Positions 33,312 to 44,700 of a stretch of 50,339 bases of DNA are shown here, one piece after another. Source of the DNA: CAYMFD01 sp964389475. GTDB lineage: Bacteria; Bacteroidota; Bacteroidia; Chitinophagales; Saprospiraceae. The stretch spans positions 1 to 50,339 of the forward strand of contig CAYMFD010000017.1 in assembly GCA_964389475.1 (NCBI GenBank), in the 5' to 3' direction. Positions within the stretch are counted from its first letter, which is position 1; each line of letters begins with the position of its first letter. A program made the position numbers and the translations under genes. The notes below the pieces were generated by a model. It was not told where the DNA came from, did not search any database, and saw only the letters and a list, made by a program, of their open reading frames with translations.

Positions 33312-36305
33312 ATGAAAAAAACGCTTACAAAGTATTTATCACTGCTCTGTATCCTCTTACTCTCTGTGGGAAGTACATATGCACAGCAGATGATTTCCGG
33401 CGTTGTCTCAGACGCAGGCAACGGCGACCCACTCATCGGGGCCAATGTATTGGTCAAAGACAGCGATGTGGGTACTATCACTGACATCGATGGTTCCTTT
33501 ACTCTCAATGTACCTGCTGGTGCAGAGGCATTGATGGTTTCTTACACAGGGTATTCAGAGCAGATGATTCCTTTAACGGGACAGTCTAGCTACACGATTT
33601 CACTAGCACAAGGTGAGTTACTTAACGAGGTAGTCGTAGTCGGTTACGGATCTCAATCTGCTAAGGAGATAACATCTTCAGTAGTATCTGTATCGGAGGA
33701 GGAGTTTAACCAAGGTCCTATCAATGATCCTGCACAACTGCTGCAAGGTAAGGTAGCTGGTCTACAAGTATATAACCGAGGTGGTGACCCCAATGGTAAC
33801 AGTACGATCAGACTGAGAGGTATCTCTACAGTAGGAGCTAATGCTGAGCCACTCATCGTGATCGATGGTGTGATCGGAGCATCTCTAGATAATGTTGACC
33901 CTAATGATATCGAGTCAGTTGATGTACTTAAAGATGGTAGTGCTTCTGCAATCTATGGTAGCCGAGGTAGTTCTGGTGTAATCATCGTAACTACTAAGAA
34001 GGGTGCTAAAAACGGTGGCAATGGTATGAATATCAGCTACAGTGGCCAGTACGGTGTCTCTGATATCCTCCAAAGTGTCGATGTAATGACTGCGGATGAG
34101 TTCGTAGAAGCTGGTGGTACTGATCTAGGTGCGAGAGTTAATTACCTAGATGAGGTAACTCGTATGGGTACATCTAACATCCACAGTTTAGCAGCATCAG
34201 GTGGTACGGACAAGACGAGCTACCGTGTCTCTGCTAACGTCAGAAACGTAGACGGTATCTTACAGAACAGTGGTTTTGACCAGTTCAATACACGTCTTAA
34301 CTTTAGCACGAGAGCACTTAACGATAAGTTGTCTATCAACTTCCAGTCTTCTTTTACTAACCGTGAGCAGCAGTTTGGGTTTAACGAGGCACTACGTTAT
34401 GCAACTACATTTAATCCTACTGCGCCTATTAACGGTGCAGACTCTCCTTTCCCGTTTAATAGTGATCAGTTTGGAGGTTACTTCCAGACGCTGGGATTGT
34501 TCGATAGTTTCAATCCAGTGGGTATCGTTGACCAAAACAGAAATGATGGTCGTCGTCAGGAGTTCAACTACGGTGCAACGCTTAAGTACAACATTCTAGA
34601 TAATCTGTCAGCTAACTTCCGTATAGCACGCCAGTCGACTGATATTAATAACACGACGTACTACCCGACGACTTCGTTCTTCCGTGGTAACGCGGTAAGC
34701 CCGACACGTAAGGGTAGAGCAGACCTATACAGCCAGCAAAACGAGTTTGATCTCTATGAGGCATTCGCGACTTACACAGCTGACATCGGTGGTATATCAT
34801 CGCTAAGCTTTACAGGTGGTTACTCTTTCCAGGAGAACAACTTCTTCGACAATTTCTTAAGCATAGGTGACTTCCCTGACGATAGTAAGGAATTCGTCAA
34901 TATAATCGAGGTTGCCCAGGATCTTAATACTGGTGGTTTTATCAATGCTAATAGTAATGCTAGCCCTGCTGATAGAATTATCGCATTCTTCGGTAGAGTT
35001 AATTACAATTTTGACGATGCGATCTTCTTCAATGCATCACTCAGACGAGAGGGTGCTACGAAGCTAGGTGCTGACAATAGATGGGGATGGTTCCCAGCTG
35101 TAGGTGCAGGTGTAGATCTTAACAAGTATCTAGACATCGCATCTGTTGATGTACTTAAACTACGTGTAGGTTATGGTGTGACTGGTTCACTACCTATCGA
35201 CAATGGTCTATCGCAGGAACTACGTCAGATCGTAAATGGTAGCGACGGTAGTGTCACGACACAGTTATTGAGAGCGGCTAATCCTGACCTTAAGTGGGAG
35301 GAGAAAGGCGAACTTAACTTAGGTGTAGACTTCCAAGCAGGTAAACTAGGTGGTAGCATCGATGTATACGATCGTACAATTAGTGATTTTATCATAGAGA
35401 GAGATGTTGATGCTGCGGTATTCGGTGTTGGTCGTCGAGTAGAGAACGCTGGACAACTTAATACACAGGGTCTAGAGTTGGCACTTAACTATGATGTAGT
35501 GGGTAATGACAGATTGACTTGGAATACTGGAGTGGTATTTTCAACTTACAAGACAGTTCTTGAGGAGTACGTAATCCCTCAAGAAACTAGAGCCGTACTT
35601 GGTGCACCTGGACAAAATGAGACGGAGATGATCCGTGTTAAAGAAGGTGAAGAGATCGGACAGATCTGGGGACCTATTTTCAATGGTGTTGACGACAATG
35701 GATCACCTACCTTCCTAGATGTAAATGGTGACAACACTATTAATGTCGATCAGGCTAATGCTTTGGCTGATGATGTTGACTTTGCTGTACTCGGTAATGG
35801 TATACCAGATTTCGAATTAGGATGGACTAATCAACTGACAGTTGGTGCCTGGAGTGTTAACGCATTCTTCCGTGGAGCCTTCGGTCATAGCCTAGTAAAT
35901 ACATTTAGAGCATTCTACGAGCCTCGTATTGCATCACAGTCGTCATATAACTATGTGAATACTGATCTAGCAGAAGACGGACTCACAGAAGCGAAGTTTA
36001 GTTCTCTATATGTAGAGAAGGCTGACTTCTTTAAACTGGATAACCTGACGATCAGCAGAAATGTAACACTTCCTGCTGCTAGTCCTATAGGTAACCTTAA
36101 TGTGTCATTAACAGGCCAGAACCTTTTTGTAATTACTAGTTACACAGGTGCAGATCCTGAGCCATCATTGACAGATTTTGGACCAGTAGATAACGGTGGT
36201 GTTTTGGATACTTCTAGACCAGATGTATTATCGCCTGGTATTGACAGACGTAACAACTACTTCAGTGCACGTACCGTCACGCTAGGTCTTAAATTTAACT
36301 TTTAA
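33312..36305 (+). CDS. SusC/RagA family TonB-linked outer-membrane transporter
   Basis: A 997-aa TonB-dependent outer-membrane channel of the SusC family. Order: signal peptide to about residue 24 (STYAQQ); a carboxypeptidase-D-like beta-sandwich at about 25-100 (ISGVVSDAGNGDPLIGANVLVK); the SusC-type linker LNEVVVVGYGSQ; the plug domain with LQGKVAGLQV and VLKDGSASAIYGSRGSSGVIIVTTKK; and a barrel ending in GLKFNF. Length is typical. With the SusD protein it should move an oligosaccharide or other large ligand into the periplasm, with SusD as lid. No FecR-type regulator is beside it. The matching SusD gene starts 12 bases later. Confidence 0.95.
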   Translation: MKKTLTKYLSLLCILLLSVGSTYAQQMISGVVSDAGNGDPLIGANVLVKDSDVGTITDIDGSFTLNVPAGAEALMVSYTGYSEQMIPLTGQSSYTISLAQGELLNEVVVVGYGSQSAKEITSSVVSVSEEEFNQGPINDPAQLLQGKVAGLQVYNRGGDPNGNSTIRLRGISTVGANAEPLIVIDGVIGASLDNVDPNDIESVDVLKDGSASAIYGSRGSSGVIIVTTKKGAKNGGNGMNISYSGQYGVSDILQSVDVMTADEFVEAGGTDLGARVNYLDEVTRMGTSNIHSLAASGGTDKTSYRVSANVRNVDGILQNSGFDQFNTRLNFSTRALNDKLSINFQSSFTNREQQFGFNEALRYATTFNPTAPINGADSPFPFNSDQFGGYFQTLGLFDSFNPVGIVDQNRNDGRRQEFNYGATLKYNILDNLSANFRIARQSTDINNTTYYPTTSFFRGNAVSPTRKGRADLYSQQNEFDLYEAFATYTADIGGISSLSFTGGYSFQENNFFDNFLSIGDFPDDSKEFVNIIEVAQDLNTGGFINANSNASPADRIIAFFGRVNYNFDDAIFFNASLRREGATKLGADNRWGWFPAVGAGVDLNKYLDIASVDVLKLRVGYGVTGSLPIDNGLSQELRQIVNGSDGSVTTQLLRAANPDLKWEEKGELNLGVDFQAGKLGGSIDVYDRTISDFIIERDVDAAVFGVGRRVENAGQLNTQGLELALNYDVVGNDRLTWNTGVVFSTYKTVLEEYVIPQETRAVLGAPGQNETEMIRVKEGEEIGQIWGPIFNGVDDNGSPTFLDVNGDNTINVDQANALADDVDFAVLGNGIPDFELGWTNQLTVGAWSVNAFFRGAFGHSLVNTFRAFYEPRIASQSSYNYVNTDLAEDGLTEAKFSSLYVEKADFFKLDNLTISRNVTLPAASPIGNLNVSLTGQNLFVITSYTGADPEPSLTDFGPVDNGGVLDTSRPDVLSPGIDRRNNYFSARTVTLGLKFNF

Positions 36306-36317
36306 AAATCGCAAACG

Positions 36318-37928
36318 ATGAAATTTAATCTTTTAAAAGCAGTCTGTCTTTCTGCGACTCTGATCGGATTTGCATCTTGCACAGATCTGGATGAGGATCT
36401 GAAAGGTGACATCACAACTGATATCTCTGTACCAGGAATCGCTACTCCTGGTGACAATGCTGGTCCTGATGATGGTCTTAATGGTGCATTTAGCCAGTTG
36501 AGATCTGCGGGTACGGCAAACCACAGTAGCTACTACTCTGTCCAAGAGCTTACCTCTGATGAGCAAGTAATTGCAGCTAAGGGTGGTGACTGGTTTGATG
36601 GTGGTATCTTGATACAACTACACCGCCACACTTACGGTCCTGTGCATAGCTTTATCAACAATGCATGGTCTGGTCAGTACGGTGGTATCACTACTTGTAA
36701 TGAACTACTAGCTAGTGGTCTCGATGAGGCCAAATCCGCACAAGTGCGAGCACTAAGAGCTTACTTTTACTTGCGTCTATTAGATATGTTTGGTAACGTT
36801 AAGCTCATTACTGCACCAGGTACAGATGCACCTCAAGCAACTAGATCGGAGGTCTTTGACTTTGTCGAGACTGAGCTACTTGATGCACTAGGTGTACCAG
36901 CAATTGAAGCTGGTATGGATCTTTCTGGTAGTCCTCTAGGTACAGAGGCTAACAGTTATAGAATCAATCAATTTGGAGCTTTAGGCTTATTGTCTAAGCT
37001 ATACCTTAATGCAGAGACTTATGTAGGTGCTGCTCGTTATGACGAGGCAGCTATAGCAGCAGGTTACGTGATAGACAATGGCCCTTACACGCTATGTGAT
37101 GTAGGGTGTACAGTGACTAACCTAGCTAGAAGAACTAGCGTTGCAAGTGACGCGGAGCAACTAGAAGGCTATGCAGCTGTATTCGCTCCTAACAATGAGG
37201 GTAATCCGGAGAATATCTTCACTGTCGAGTTTGATGAGGTTACTGCCACAGGTATGAACTTCTCTCAAATGAATCTACACTACTCTAGCCAGTTTACATA
37301 CAATCTAGATCAGCAGCCATGGAATGGATATGCTACTCTAGAAGAGTTTTACAATTCATATGATGATGCTGACCTTCGTAAGTCAGCTAGTTTCTTGGTA
37401 GGACCTCAGCTAGACTTTGGTGGTAGTGCTATCCTCGATTACGCTACAGATGATGATGATATTGCGCTAAGCTATACGCCAGCTATTAACGAGCTAGAGC
37501 CAAACTCTATCAGAGAGGCGGGTGCTAGAGCTGCTAAGTTTAGCTTCCAGCAGTTTGGTCGTCAAGAGCAGAACAATGACTACCCAATCGTAAGATTAGG
37601 TGAGATGTATCTAGTAAGAGGCGAGGCTATGGCTCGTGCTGCGGGTAACTGGAACATGTCTCTCAATGATGTGAATGTGATCAGAGCTAGAGCTGGAATG
37701 CCAGCTTACACCTCAATCGATGCTGATGAGTTCTTAGCTGAAAGAGGTCGTGAGATGTTCCAGGAGTCTTCTAGACGTACTGATTTGATCCGATTTGATA
37801 GATATAACGATGCATGGTGGGAGAAAGACGCTTCTCCAGCCCACGTACAATTATTCCCGATACCTCAGACGCAGATTGATGCAAGTCAGTCAGAGACTTT
37901 CATGCTTAGTCAGAATCCTGGGTACTAG
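36318..37928 (+). CDS. SusD/RagB family surface lipoprotein
   Basis: A 536-aa SusD-family glycan-binding lipoprotein that sits on the SusC barrel. Lipobox Cys21 (LIGFASCTDLDED) is followed by an acidic stretch suited to surface export. The N-terminal part has TPR-like helices, with AQVRALRAYFYLRLLDMFGNVKLI the family signature near residue 140, and the end is the usual RTDLIRFDRYNDAWW and LFPIPQTQID. Length is normal. A strong terminator follows the stop codon. Confidence 0.95.
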   Translation: MKFNLLKAVCLSATLIGFASCTDLDEDLKGDITTDISVPGIATPGDNAGPDDGLNGAFSQLRSAGTANHSSYYSVQELTSDEQVIAAKGGDWFDGGILIQLHRHTYGPVHSFINNAWSGQYGGITTCNELLASGLDEAKSAQVRALRAYFYLRLLDMFGNVKLITAPGTDAPQATRSEVFDFVETELLDALGVPAIEAGMDLSGSPLGTEANSYRINQFGALGLLSKLYLNAETYVGAARYDEAAIAAGYVIDNGPYTLCDVGCTVTNLARRTSVASDAEQLEGYAAVFAPNNEGNPENIFTVEFDEVTATGMNFSQMNLHYSSQFTYNLDQQPWNGYATLEEFYNSYDDADLRKSASFLVGPQLDFGGSAILDYATDDDDIALSYTPAINELEPNSIREAGARAAKFSFQQFGRQEQNNDYPIVRLGEMYLVRGEAMARAAGNWNMSLNDVNVIRARAGMPAYTSIDADEFLAERGREMFQESSRRTDLIRFDRYNDAWWEKDASPAHVQLFPIPQTQIDASQSETFMLSQNPGY

Positions 37929-37955
37929 GATTAATTCTTCGATTTAAATAATACT

Positions 37956-37991
37956 TGGTTGCCACATTCATTTGTGGCAACCATTTTTTTT
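37956..37991 (+). terminator. Intrinsic terminator between susD and the FG-GAP gene run
   Basis: TGGTTGCCACA (37956-37966) and TGTGGCAACCA (37973-37983) form an 11-base-pair perfect stem with a six-base loop, followed by eight T (37984-37991). It lies 27 bases after the susD stop. The next gene begins at 38004, so no promoter fits between them, and the downstream genes may depend on partial readthrough. Confidence 0.92.
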
Positions 37992-38003
37992 CTACGCATC
38001 ACT

Positions 38004-41000
38004 ATGCTGAGGATCTTAGGTGTCTCCATATTAATACTCTTGATCAGCGCCTGTGGTGTTGATGAAGGCAAGACCTTTGGTGATAGCATATTTCAAGATC
38101 AGTCGATCGCATCTACGGGGATCAGGTTTAGTAATAACCTAGAGATATCCGTAGACCTAAACCCCTATACATATCGTAATTTTTACAATGGTGGAGGCGT
38201 AGCCGCTGGTGATGTCAATAACGATGGCCTCATAGACTTATACTTTTCTGGTAATCAAGTTAACAATGAGCTCTACCTCAATAAGGGTCAGCTCACCTTC
38301 GATGATGCGACGGAGCAGTCAGGTACAGCATGTCCAGGCGTATGGTCGACTGGCGTATCGATGATCGATATTAATAATGATGGCTGGCTAGACATCTACG
38401 TCTGCAAGGCAGGACCACCCGGCGGTGAGCATCGCCACAATGAACTCTTTGTCAATCAGCAAGATGGTACGTTCGACGAGCAGAGTGCCGACTATGGTCT
38501 AGACATAACTAGTATGTCTGTACATAGCGCATGGCTGGACTACGATCGTGATGGCGACCTAGATATGTATCTATTGTCCAATTCCATACGAGCAGTGGGC
38601 GGTGTAGATTTTACTCCTGGTCTCAGAGATCAGTACGATAAGGATGGCAACAAACTACTGCGTAACGATGGAGGACGATTCGTTGATGTTACTCTAGAGG
38701 CAGGTATTTACAGCAATTCGATCAACTATGGACTAGACGTAGCCATCGAGGACTTTAACCTTGATGGCTGGCCAGACATATTTGTGAGTAACGACTTTTT
38801 CGAGCGAGACTACCTCTACCTCAATGATCACGACGGGACCTTTAGCGAAGCAGGACAGTCTGTCTTTACATCTATGTCTATGGGCTCGATGGGAGTAGAT
38901 GTCGCCGATATCAATGGAGATATGATACCCGACCTCTTCGTCACAGAGATGCTACCAGAGTCGATCGACCGACAGAAGACCAAAGCGCAGTATGAGGTGT
39001 GGGATAAGTACCAGCTAGCCGTCAAGAATGGCTACCACCACCAGTTCGCCAGGAACATGATGCACCTGTCCGCCTCAACCCTCAAGTATACTGACGTCAG
39101 CAGACTTACGGGCACCGATGCCACCGAGTGGAGCTGGTCAGCCCTGCTTAGAGACTTTGATAATGATGGGGATATCGACCTCCATATTACCAACGGTATC
39201 GGCCGTGATCTACTGGACAAAGACTACCTAAACTACGTCGCCAACGAATCGGTAATATCTAGTATGATTGACAGCAGTCGATCGACCGTATTCTTAGACC
39301 TAGTCGAGCAGATGCCTCAGAGCCCCATAGCTAATAAGTTGTATGTTAATGACGGCGAGGGACGATTTGCCGATATGGCGACTACCAATGATATGTCGAC
39401 ACCCACTTACAGTAACGGTAGTGTGGCCGTCGACCTAGATAATGACGGCGACCTCGATCTAGTAACCAACAACATAGATGCCCCGGCATCACTATTCAAA
39501 AACATAAGCGATCAAGACACACTCAATCACTACCTGCAGATCAGCCTTGCTGCCAGCGTAGGTCCGACTGCTGCCATAGGAGCGGTCGTCACAATAGAGA
39601 CAGACCTAGGTGCCTTTAGACAGATGCTATCTGCAAATGCCGGATTTCAGTCTGGTTATAGTGGACCCTTGCACTTCGGCCTAGGTAAGTCGACGACTAT
39701 CACGTCTCTGCACGTAGCCTGGCCAGATGGCAGCTGCCAGACGATCAGTAGTGCTCTTGACCTCGATCAGCGCCTGGAGATACGTCAGCAGTCCACGACA
39801 ATGTGTGATCATGCGGTCGAGGTAGCAGCACTTCCAGAGGTTGCAGAGCTCGACTATCAGCATCAAGAACCAAGGGCTAGCCACTTCGTCAAAGAACGAC
39901 TCATAACCCATATGTATGGCCACAGAGGTCCTGCCTTAGTGCCACTCCGAGGTGATCGTCTATACGTAGGAGGCGGCAAGAATCAGTCTAGCGTCATACT
40001 TGATGCCCAGACAGGACTAATCATCCAGGAGATTAATGGGACCGCTAGTGGCGAAGTAACAGATGCAGTACTAATAGACATCGATGCCGATGGCGATTTA
40101 GATATATATGAAGCCCATGGAGGTAAGCTGTTTTCACCGAGTGCCGCAGCATTACGTGATGCTGTTCTGGTCAATGATGGTGGTACTTACCGTATGCAGT
40201 CCCTTCCCGCCGCTCCTGCCTTAAGCTCTAGCGCCGTACGTGTCGGGGACCTTAATGGTGATGGGCTAGATGACATCATAGTAGCAGAGGGGCAGAAGGT
40301 TAAACGATATGGTTTACCCGCTGGTCTGCACTTGTATACGCAGTCTTCGCCTGGGGTCTTCGCTTATGAGCAGCCCGCTACATGGGACAGCTTAGGCATG
40401 GTGACAGACTTTGCAGTAGAAGACATAGACGCCGATGGTGATCTCGATATTGTAGCTGTGGGTCACTGGATGCCAGTCACCATTCTGACCAATACGGCAG
40501 GACAGTGGACATTGGAGCAAGTAGACCAGTCAGTCGGACTTTGGAATTGTATATTGGCCCTACCACACGGGGATGGCGATGGAGTTGACTTCGTCATCGG
40601 TAACCAAGGTCTCAATAGTGTGTATGAGGCTGGGGTCAGGCTCCATCTAGCCGATCTAGACAACAATAGTACCGTCGAGCAGATCATTACCAAGGCTGTC
40701 GGTGACGAACGCTACAGCATACAAGACCTTGATGAGCTTTACAGCCAGCTACCGATCTTAAGAAAGCGATTTGCTACATATGGTGAGGCGAGTACGGCTA
40801 GCCTTGAGGAGTTGTTCGGCCCAGAGATCAATGATGCTGCTACGAGTGAGCTATCGCTGGTAGAGAGTGTCCACCTCACGATCAGTGGCGATGTCACAAC
40901 TGTCCGTCCGCTGGATGCTAGTCTCCAGCATAGCTCTATCCATGCCGCTACGTTTTGCGGACGTGAGCAAGGAGCTACCCTCTACCTCGGCGGCAACCAC

Positions 41001-41204
41001 TACAGGGCCAAGCCACAGTTCGGTAGAGACGACGCCTCTTTTGGCTGGTCGCTCAGAGTTGACCAAAAGGCAGATTCTGTTTACTTTCATCCTCCCAAGG
41101 TGCTAGGCGTAGAGGGTCAGATTCGCGATATCGTGTGTACTGATAAGCGTATCATATTTGGGATTAATGGTGATGTAATAAAGGTGATAAATGAACTTGA
41201 TTAA
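38004..41204 (+). CDS. FG-GAP/UnbV double-propeller lipoprotein A
   Basis: A 1,066-aa lipoprotein (lipobox Cys17, ISACGVD) of the FG-GAP/VCBS, ASPIC-UnbV (CRTAC1-like) family. Seven calcium-binding repeats with the DxDxDGxxD pattern precede residue 520 (for example DVNNDGLID, DYDRDGDLD, DLDNDGDLD), suggesting a seven-bladed propeller. An ASPIC/UnbV domain follows at about 525-590 (GFQSGYSGPLHFGLGK, VAWPDGSCQTI). A second group of repeats (DIDADGDLD, DLNGDGLDD, DIDADGDLD) forms another propeller-like half to the C-terminus. The ATG at 38004 was chosen because it starts on the lipoprotein signal. Its stop is overlapped by the next gene by 14 bases. Function unknown; surface binding is likely. 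Confidence 0.88.
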   Translation: MLRILGVSILILLISACGVDEGKTFGDSIFQDQSIASTGIRFSNNLEISVDLNPYTYRNFYNGGGVAAGDVNNDGLIDLYFSGNQVNNELYLNKGQLTFDDATEQSGTACPGVWSTGVSMIDINNDGWLDIYVCKAGPPGGEHRHNELFVNQQDGTFDEQSADYGLDITSMSVHSAWLDYDRDGDLDMYLLSNSIRAVGGVDFTPGLRDQYDKDGNKLLRNDGGRFVDVTLEAGIYSNSINYGLDVAIEDFNLDGWPDIFVSNDFFERDYLYLNDHDGTFSEAGQSVFTSMSMGSMGVDVADINGDMIPDLFVTEMLPESIDRQKTKAQYEVWDKYQLAVKNGYHHQFARNMMHLSASTLKYTDVSRLTGTDATEWSWSALLRDFDNDGDIDLHITNGIGRDLLDKDYLNYVANESVISSMIDSSRSTVFLDLVEQMPQSPIANKLYVNDGEGRFADMATTNDMSTPTYSNGSVAVDLDNDGDLDLVTNNIDAPASLFKNISDQDTLNHYLQISLAASVGPTAAIGAVVTIETDLGAFRQMLSANAGFQSGYSGPLHFGLGKSTTITSLHVAWPDGSCQTISSALDLDQRLEIRQQSTTMCDHAVEVAALPEVAELDYQHQEPRASHFVKERLITHMYGHRGPALVPLRGDRLYVGGGKNQSSVILDAQTGLIIQEINGTASGEVTDAVLIDIDADGDLDIYEAHGGKLFSPSAAALRDAVLVNDGGTYRMQSLPAAPALSSSAVRVGDLNGDGLDDIIVAEGQKVKRYGLPAGLHLYTQSSPGVFAYEQPATWDSLGMVTDFAVEDIDADGDLDIVAVGHWMPVTILTNTAGQWTLEQVDQSVGLWNCILALPHGDGDGVDFVIGNQGLNSVYEAGVRLHLADLDNNSTVEQIITKAVGDERYSIQDLDELYSQLPILRKRFATYGEASTASLEELFGPEINDAATSELSLVESVHLTISGDVTTVRPLDASLQHSSIHAATFCGREQGATLYLGGNHYRAKPQFGRDDASFGWSLRVDQKADSVYFHPPKVLGVEGQIRDIVCTDKRIIFGINGDVIKVINELD

Positions 41205-41775
41205 ACGACTGGTCTGGGCTGTGGTAGTGGTGAGTGTCGTAGTTGGCTGCAAGTCAGACTACACGATAGCCGTAGAACGGGGGCTAGCGAGTGGTATCTC
41301 TCATGATAGTCTGGTCCTAGGCATGTATCGAGGCATGACCAAAAAAGGCTTTTACGATCACTGCTGGCAGCTAAATAAAAAAGAAATGGTACATCAGGGT
41401 AGCGGCAATCAGTATGCGCTTTATCCTTATCGAGATGTGTCGCGTTCTGGAGACAGCGTATCGATCGAGATGCTCTTTTATGGCATCTTTGACGAGCAGG
41501 ATACGATGCGGGGCATGGATATGATCTATGCCTACCCAGGATGGTCGCCTTGGTCGACACAGTTTCAGGTAGATGATCTTGTTGACCACCTTAAGTGGCT
41601 TTATGAAAGAGACCTAGGCGGTAATCCATTCTTTGCGCTAGACCTAGGCCTAGAAGAGGTCAAGGCCTTTATCAAGATTGACGGAGATCGACAGATTACC
41701 ATATATCCCAAGACGGAGCGGCAAGTGGCCGTTAAGATCGAAGACCTACACTATAAATTGAGAGATGACGCCTAA
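41191..41775 (+). CDS. Small lipoprotein of unknown family between FG-GAP genes
   Basis: A 194-aa lipoprotein with lipobox Cys20 (VVVGCKSD). The mature part is mixed alpha/beta and has a Tyr/Trp-rich centre (YAYPGWSPWSTQF) with one further Cys. I do not recognise the family. The start overlaps the end of lipoprotein A by 14 bases and its own stop overlaps lipoprotein B by 11, so it is translated as part of the same block. Nesting between two paralogs suggests it is a fixed structural partner and not a chance insertion. Confidence 0.8.
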   Translation: MNLIKRLVWAVVVVSVVVGCKSDYTIAVERGLASGISHDSLVLGMYRGMTKKGFYDHCWQLNKKEMVHQGSGNQYALYPYRDVSRSGDSVSIEMLFYGIFDEQDTMRGMDMIYAYPGWSPWSTQFQVDDLVDHLKWLYERDLGGNPFFALDLGLEEVKAFIKIDGDRQITIYPKTERQVAVKIEDLHYKLRDDA

Positions 41776-44700
41776 GTTGTATAGCCTATTGGTGGGTCTA
41801 GCCCTAGTGTCGCTAGCCAGTTGTGGTAGCGAACAGACTGTGAGCAATGGTAGTAAGGGACCGCTCTACGAAATGATGGATGGGACGGAGACGGGGATCG
41901 ATTTTGCCAACATGCTCACCTACGATCGCGACTTTAATGTCTACACCTATCGTAATTACTACAATGGGGGTGGGGTAGCCATAGGAGATGTCAATGGTGA
42001 TAGCCTACCCGATATATACTTTACAGCCAATTTACTGCCCAATCGACTCTACCTCAATAATGGCGACTGGACATATACCGATGTGACAGAGTCGGCAGGT
42101 GTGGCTGGCTCTAGAGCATGGTCCACTGGGGTAAGTATGGTGGATATTAATGCCGATGGTCACCTCGATATCTACGTCTGTAATAGTGGTGATGTCGAAG
42201 GCGATAACAAGGAGAATGAGCTTTTCGTCAATGACGGTACAGGCATCTTTACCGAACAAGCTGCCAAGTACGGCCTTAACGATGAGGGCTTCTCTACCCA
42301 TGCCAGTTTCTTTGACTATGATAAGGATGGCGACCTCGATGCCTACTTACTCAATAACTCTTTTCAAGCGATAGGCTCTTTTAACCTCAAGTTAGATCAG
42401 CGGCCGGAGCGAGATGCCCTAGGTGGAGATAAGCTCATGCGCAATGATAATGGCCATTTTGTTGATGTCAGCGAGGAGGCCGGTATATATGGTAGTGTAA
42501 TAGGTTTTGGACTGGGAGTAACGGTAGCGGATCTCAACAATGACAACTGGGAGGATATCTTTATCAGTAACGACTTTTTCGAGCGAGACTACCTCTATAT
42601 CAATAATCAGGACGGTACATTTGATGAGGTGCTCACAGAGCAGCTGCAGTCTATCAGCGGGGCATCGATGGGTGCTGACATTGCCGATATCAATAACGAT
42701 GGCTACGCCGATATCTTCGTTACGGAGATGCTACCTAGCGACTATCAGCGACTCAAGTCTGTCACTACTTTCGAAAACTGGGATAAATACCAGTACAACG
42801 TAATGAATGGCTACCACCATCAGTTTACCCGTAATGTCCTCCACCTCAATAACCGAAATGGTACCTACAGCGAGGTGAGCCGACTACTCGGAGTAGAGGC
42901 TAGCGACTGGAGCTGGGGAGCCCTGCTCTACGATATGGACAATGACGGATACCGAGATCTTTACATAGCCAATGGCATATACCGCGACCTTACCGATCAG
43001 GACTACCTACAGTATGTCGCTAATGAGTCGGTATTGGCCTCCCTCGTCAAGGATGACGGCGTCAACTACAAAGAGCTGATCGATATCATACCTTCTAGGC
43101 CGGTACCCAATCACGCCTTTCGCAATCAGGGCAACCTGTCCTTTAAGCGTTTTGGTAATAGCGGGCTAGAGACGGAGGGCTTTAGCAATGGTAGCGCTTA
43201 TGGAGACCTAGATAATGACGGAGATCTCGACCTCGTCGTCAATAATGTCAATGGTCCGCCGTATGTATACCGCAATCGGGGCAGTGAGAACAACTACCTC
43301 AAATTAGTCCTAAAGGGTAGCGACGACAATCCCTTGGCCTACGGTGCTAAGGCGCTAGTCAGCAGTGAGAAGGGTAAACTAGTCTACGAGTTGCAACCTA
43401 CTCGGGGATTTCAGTCTAGCGTCGAGCCTATTTTGTTGATGGGATTGGGACAGCGATCGTCAGCAGATGTCGAGATCGTATGGCCTGATGGTAGCCAGCA
43501 GTCTCTGGGTAATCTTGAGGCCAACCAGACTTTATATGTCAAGCAGGCTGCCAGCAAAGCAGTAGCGCAGGCGCCTACGACAGCAAAAGGCCTGGTAGCA
43601 AGCGATCGCCTCTCGTATACACACGTGGAGAACAAGTATGTCGACTTTAACCGAGAGCAGCTGATCTATACGATGCAGAGCACACAAGGCCCCGCTGTAG
43701 CAGAGGGCGACCTCAATGGAGACGGTCGGATAGACCTCGTCATAGGTGGTAGTAAGGGACAAGCAACTCAGATAATGCTCGGTAGCGCTGATGGATCATT
43801 CGCCGCACAGTCGCCGCAGGAGGTATTTAATTCATTGGCGCAGAGCGAGCATGTAGATGTAGCGCTATTCGATGCCGACCAAGACGGTGACCTGGATATG
43901 TATCTCGCTGCTGGAGGTAGCGATCATACCAAGTACAGCCCTTATTACTATGATCGCCTTTTGTATAATGATGGTAATGCTGTCTATGCCTTGAGTGATC
44001 AGAATCTACCTGTCGATGGAGAGCTGGTCAGTACGGGGGCAGTCGCTCCAGTTGATGTCGATGGCGATGGTGACCTAGATCTCATCGTAGGAGAGCGGCT
44101 CAAAGTAGGACAGTATGGAGCCCCGACGACAGCATATGTACTACGCAATGACGGTACAGGACGCTTTACGGATGCTACGCTAGAGCTAGGTCCAGACTTA
44201 CAGTCCGTGGGTATGGTGACTGATATTCAGGTGGTCAATCTCGATGGTGATGACCAGCTAGAAATAATCATCGCGGGTGAGTATATGGGCATTCAGGTGT
44301 ACGACTACACTGGCGAGCAATACCAACTGAAACAAGGGACGGACCGTATCAAGGGCTGGTGGAATACGATACACCTAGCTGACCTGAATGGAGACGGTCT
44401 TACAGATATAGTAGGTGGTAACCATGGCCTCAATAGTAGATTCAGAGCCACTGCCGAGGAGACGTTACGACTCTACTTCTCTGACTATGACCAGAACGGC
44501 TATGGCGAGGGGATACTTGCACAGCAGCAGGAGGACGGCAAGCACTATCCCTTTGCATTGCGGCATAAGTTACTCAAGCAGCTGGCCTACCTGACCAAGA
44601 AGTACCCCGACTACGCGTCTTTTAAGGACCAGAGTATGACGGATATATTTATGCCAGAGCAGCTAGACAGTGCCTACGTGCAGGAGGCCAATGAGATGCG

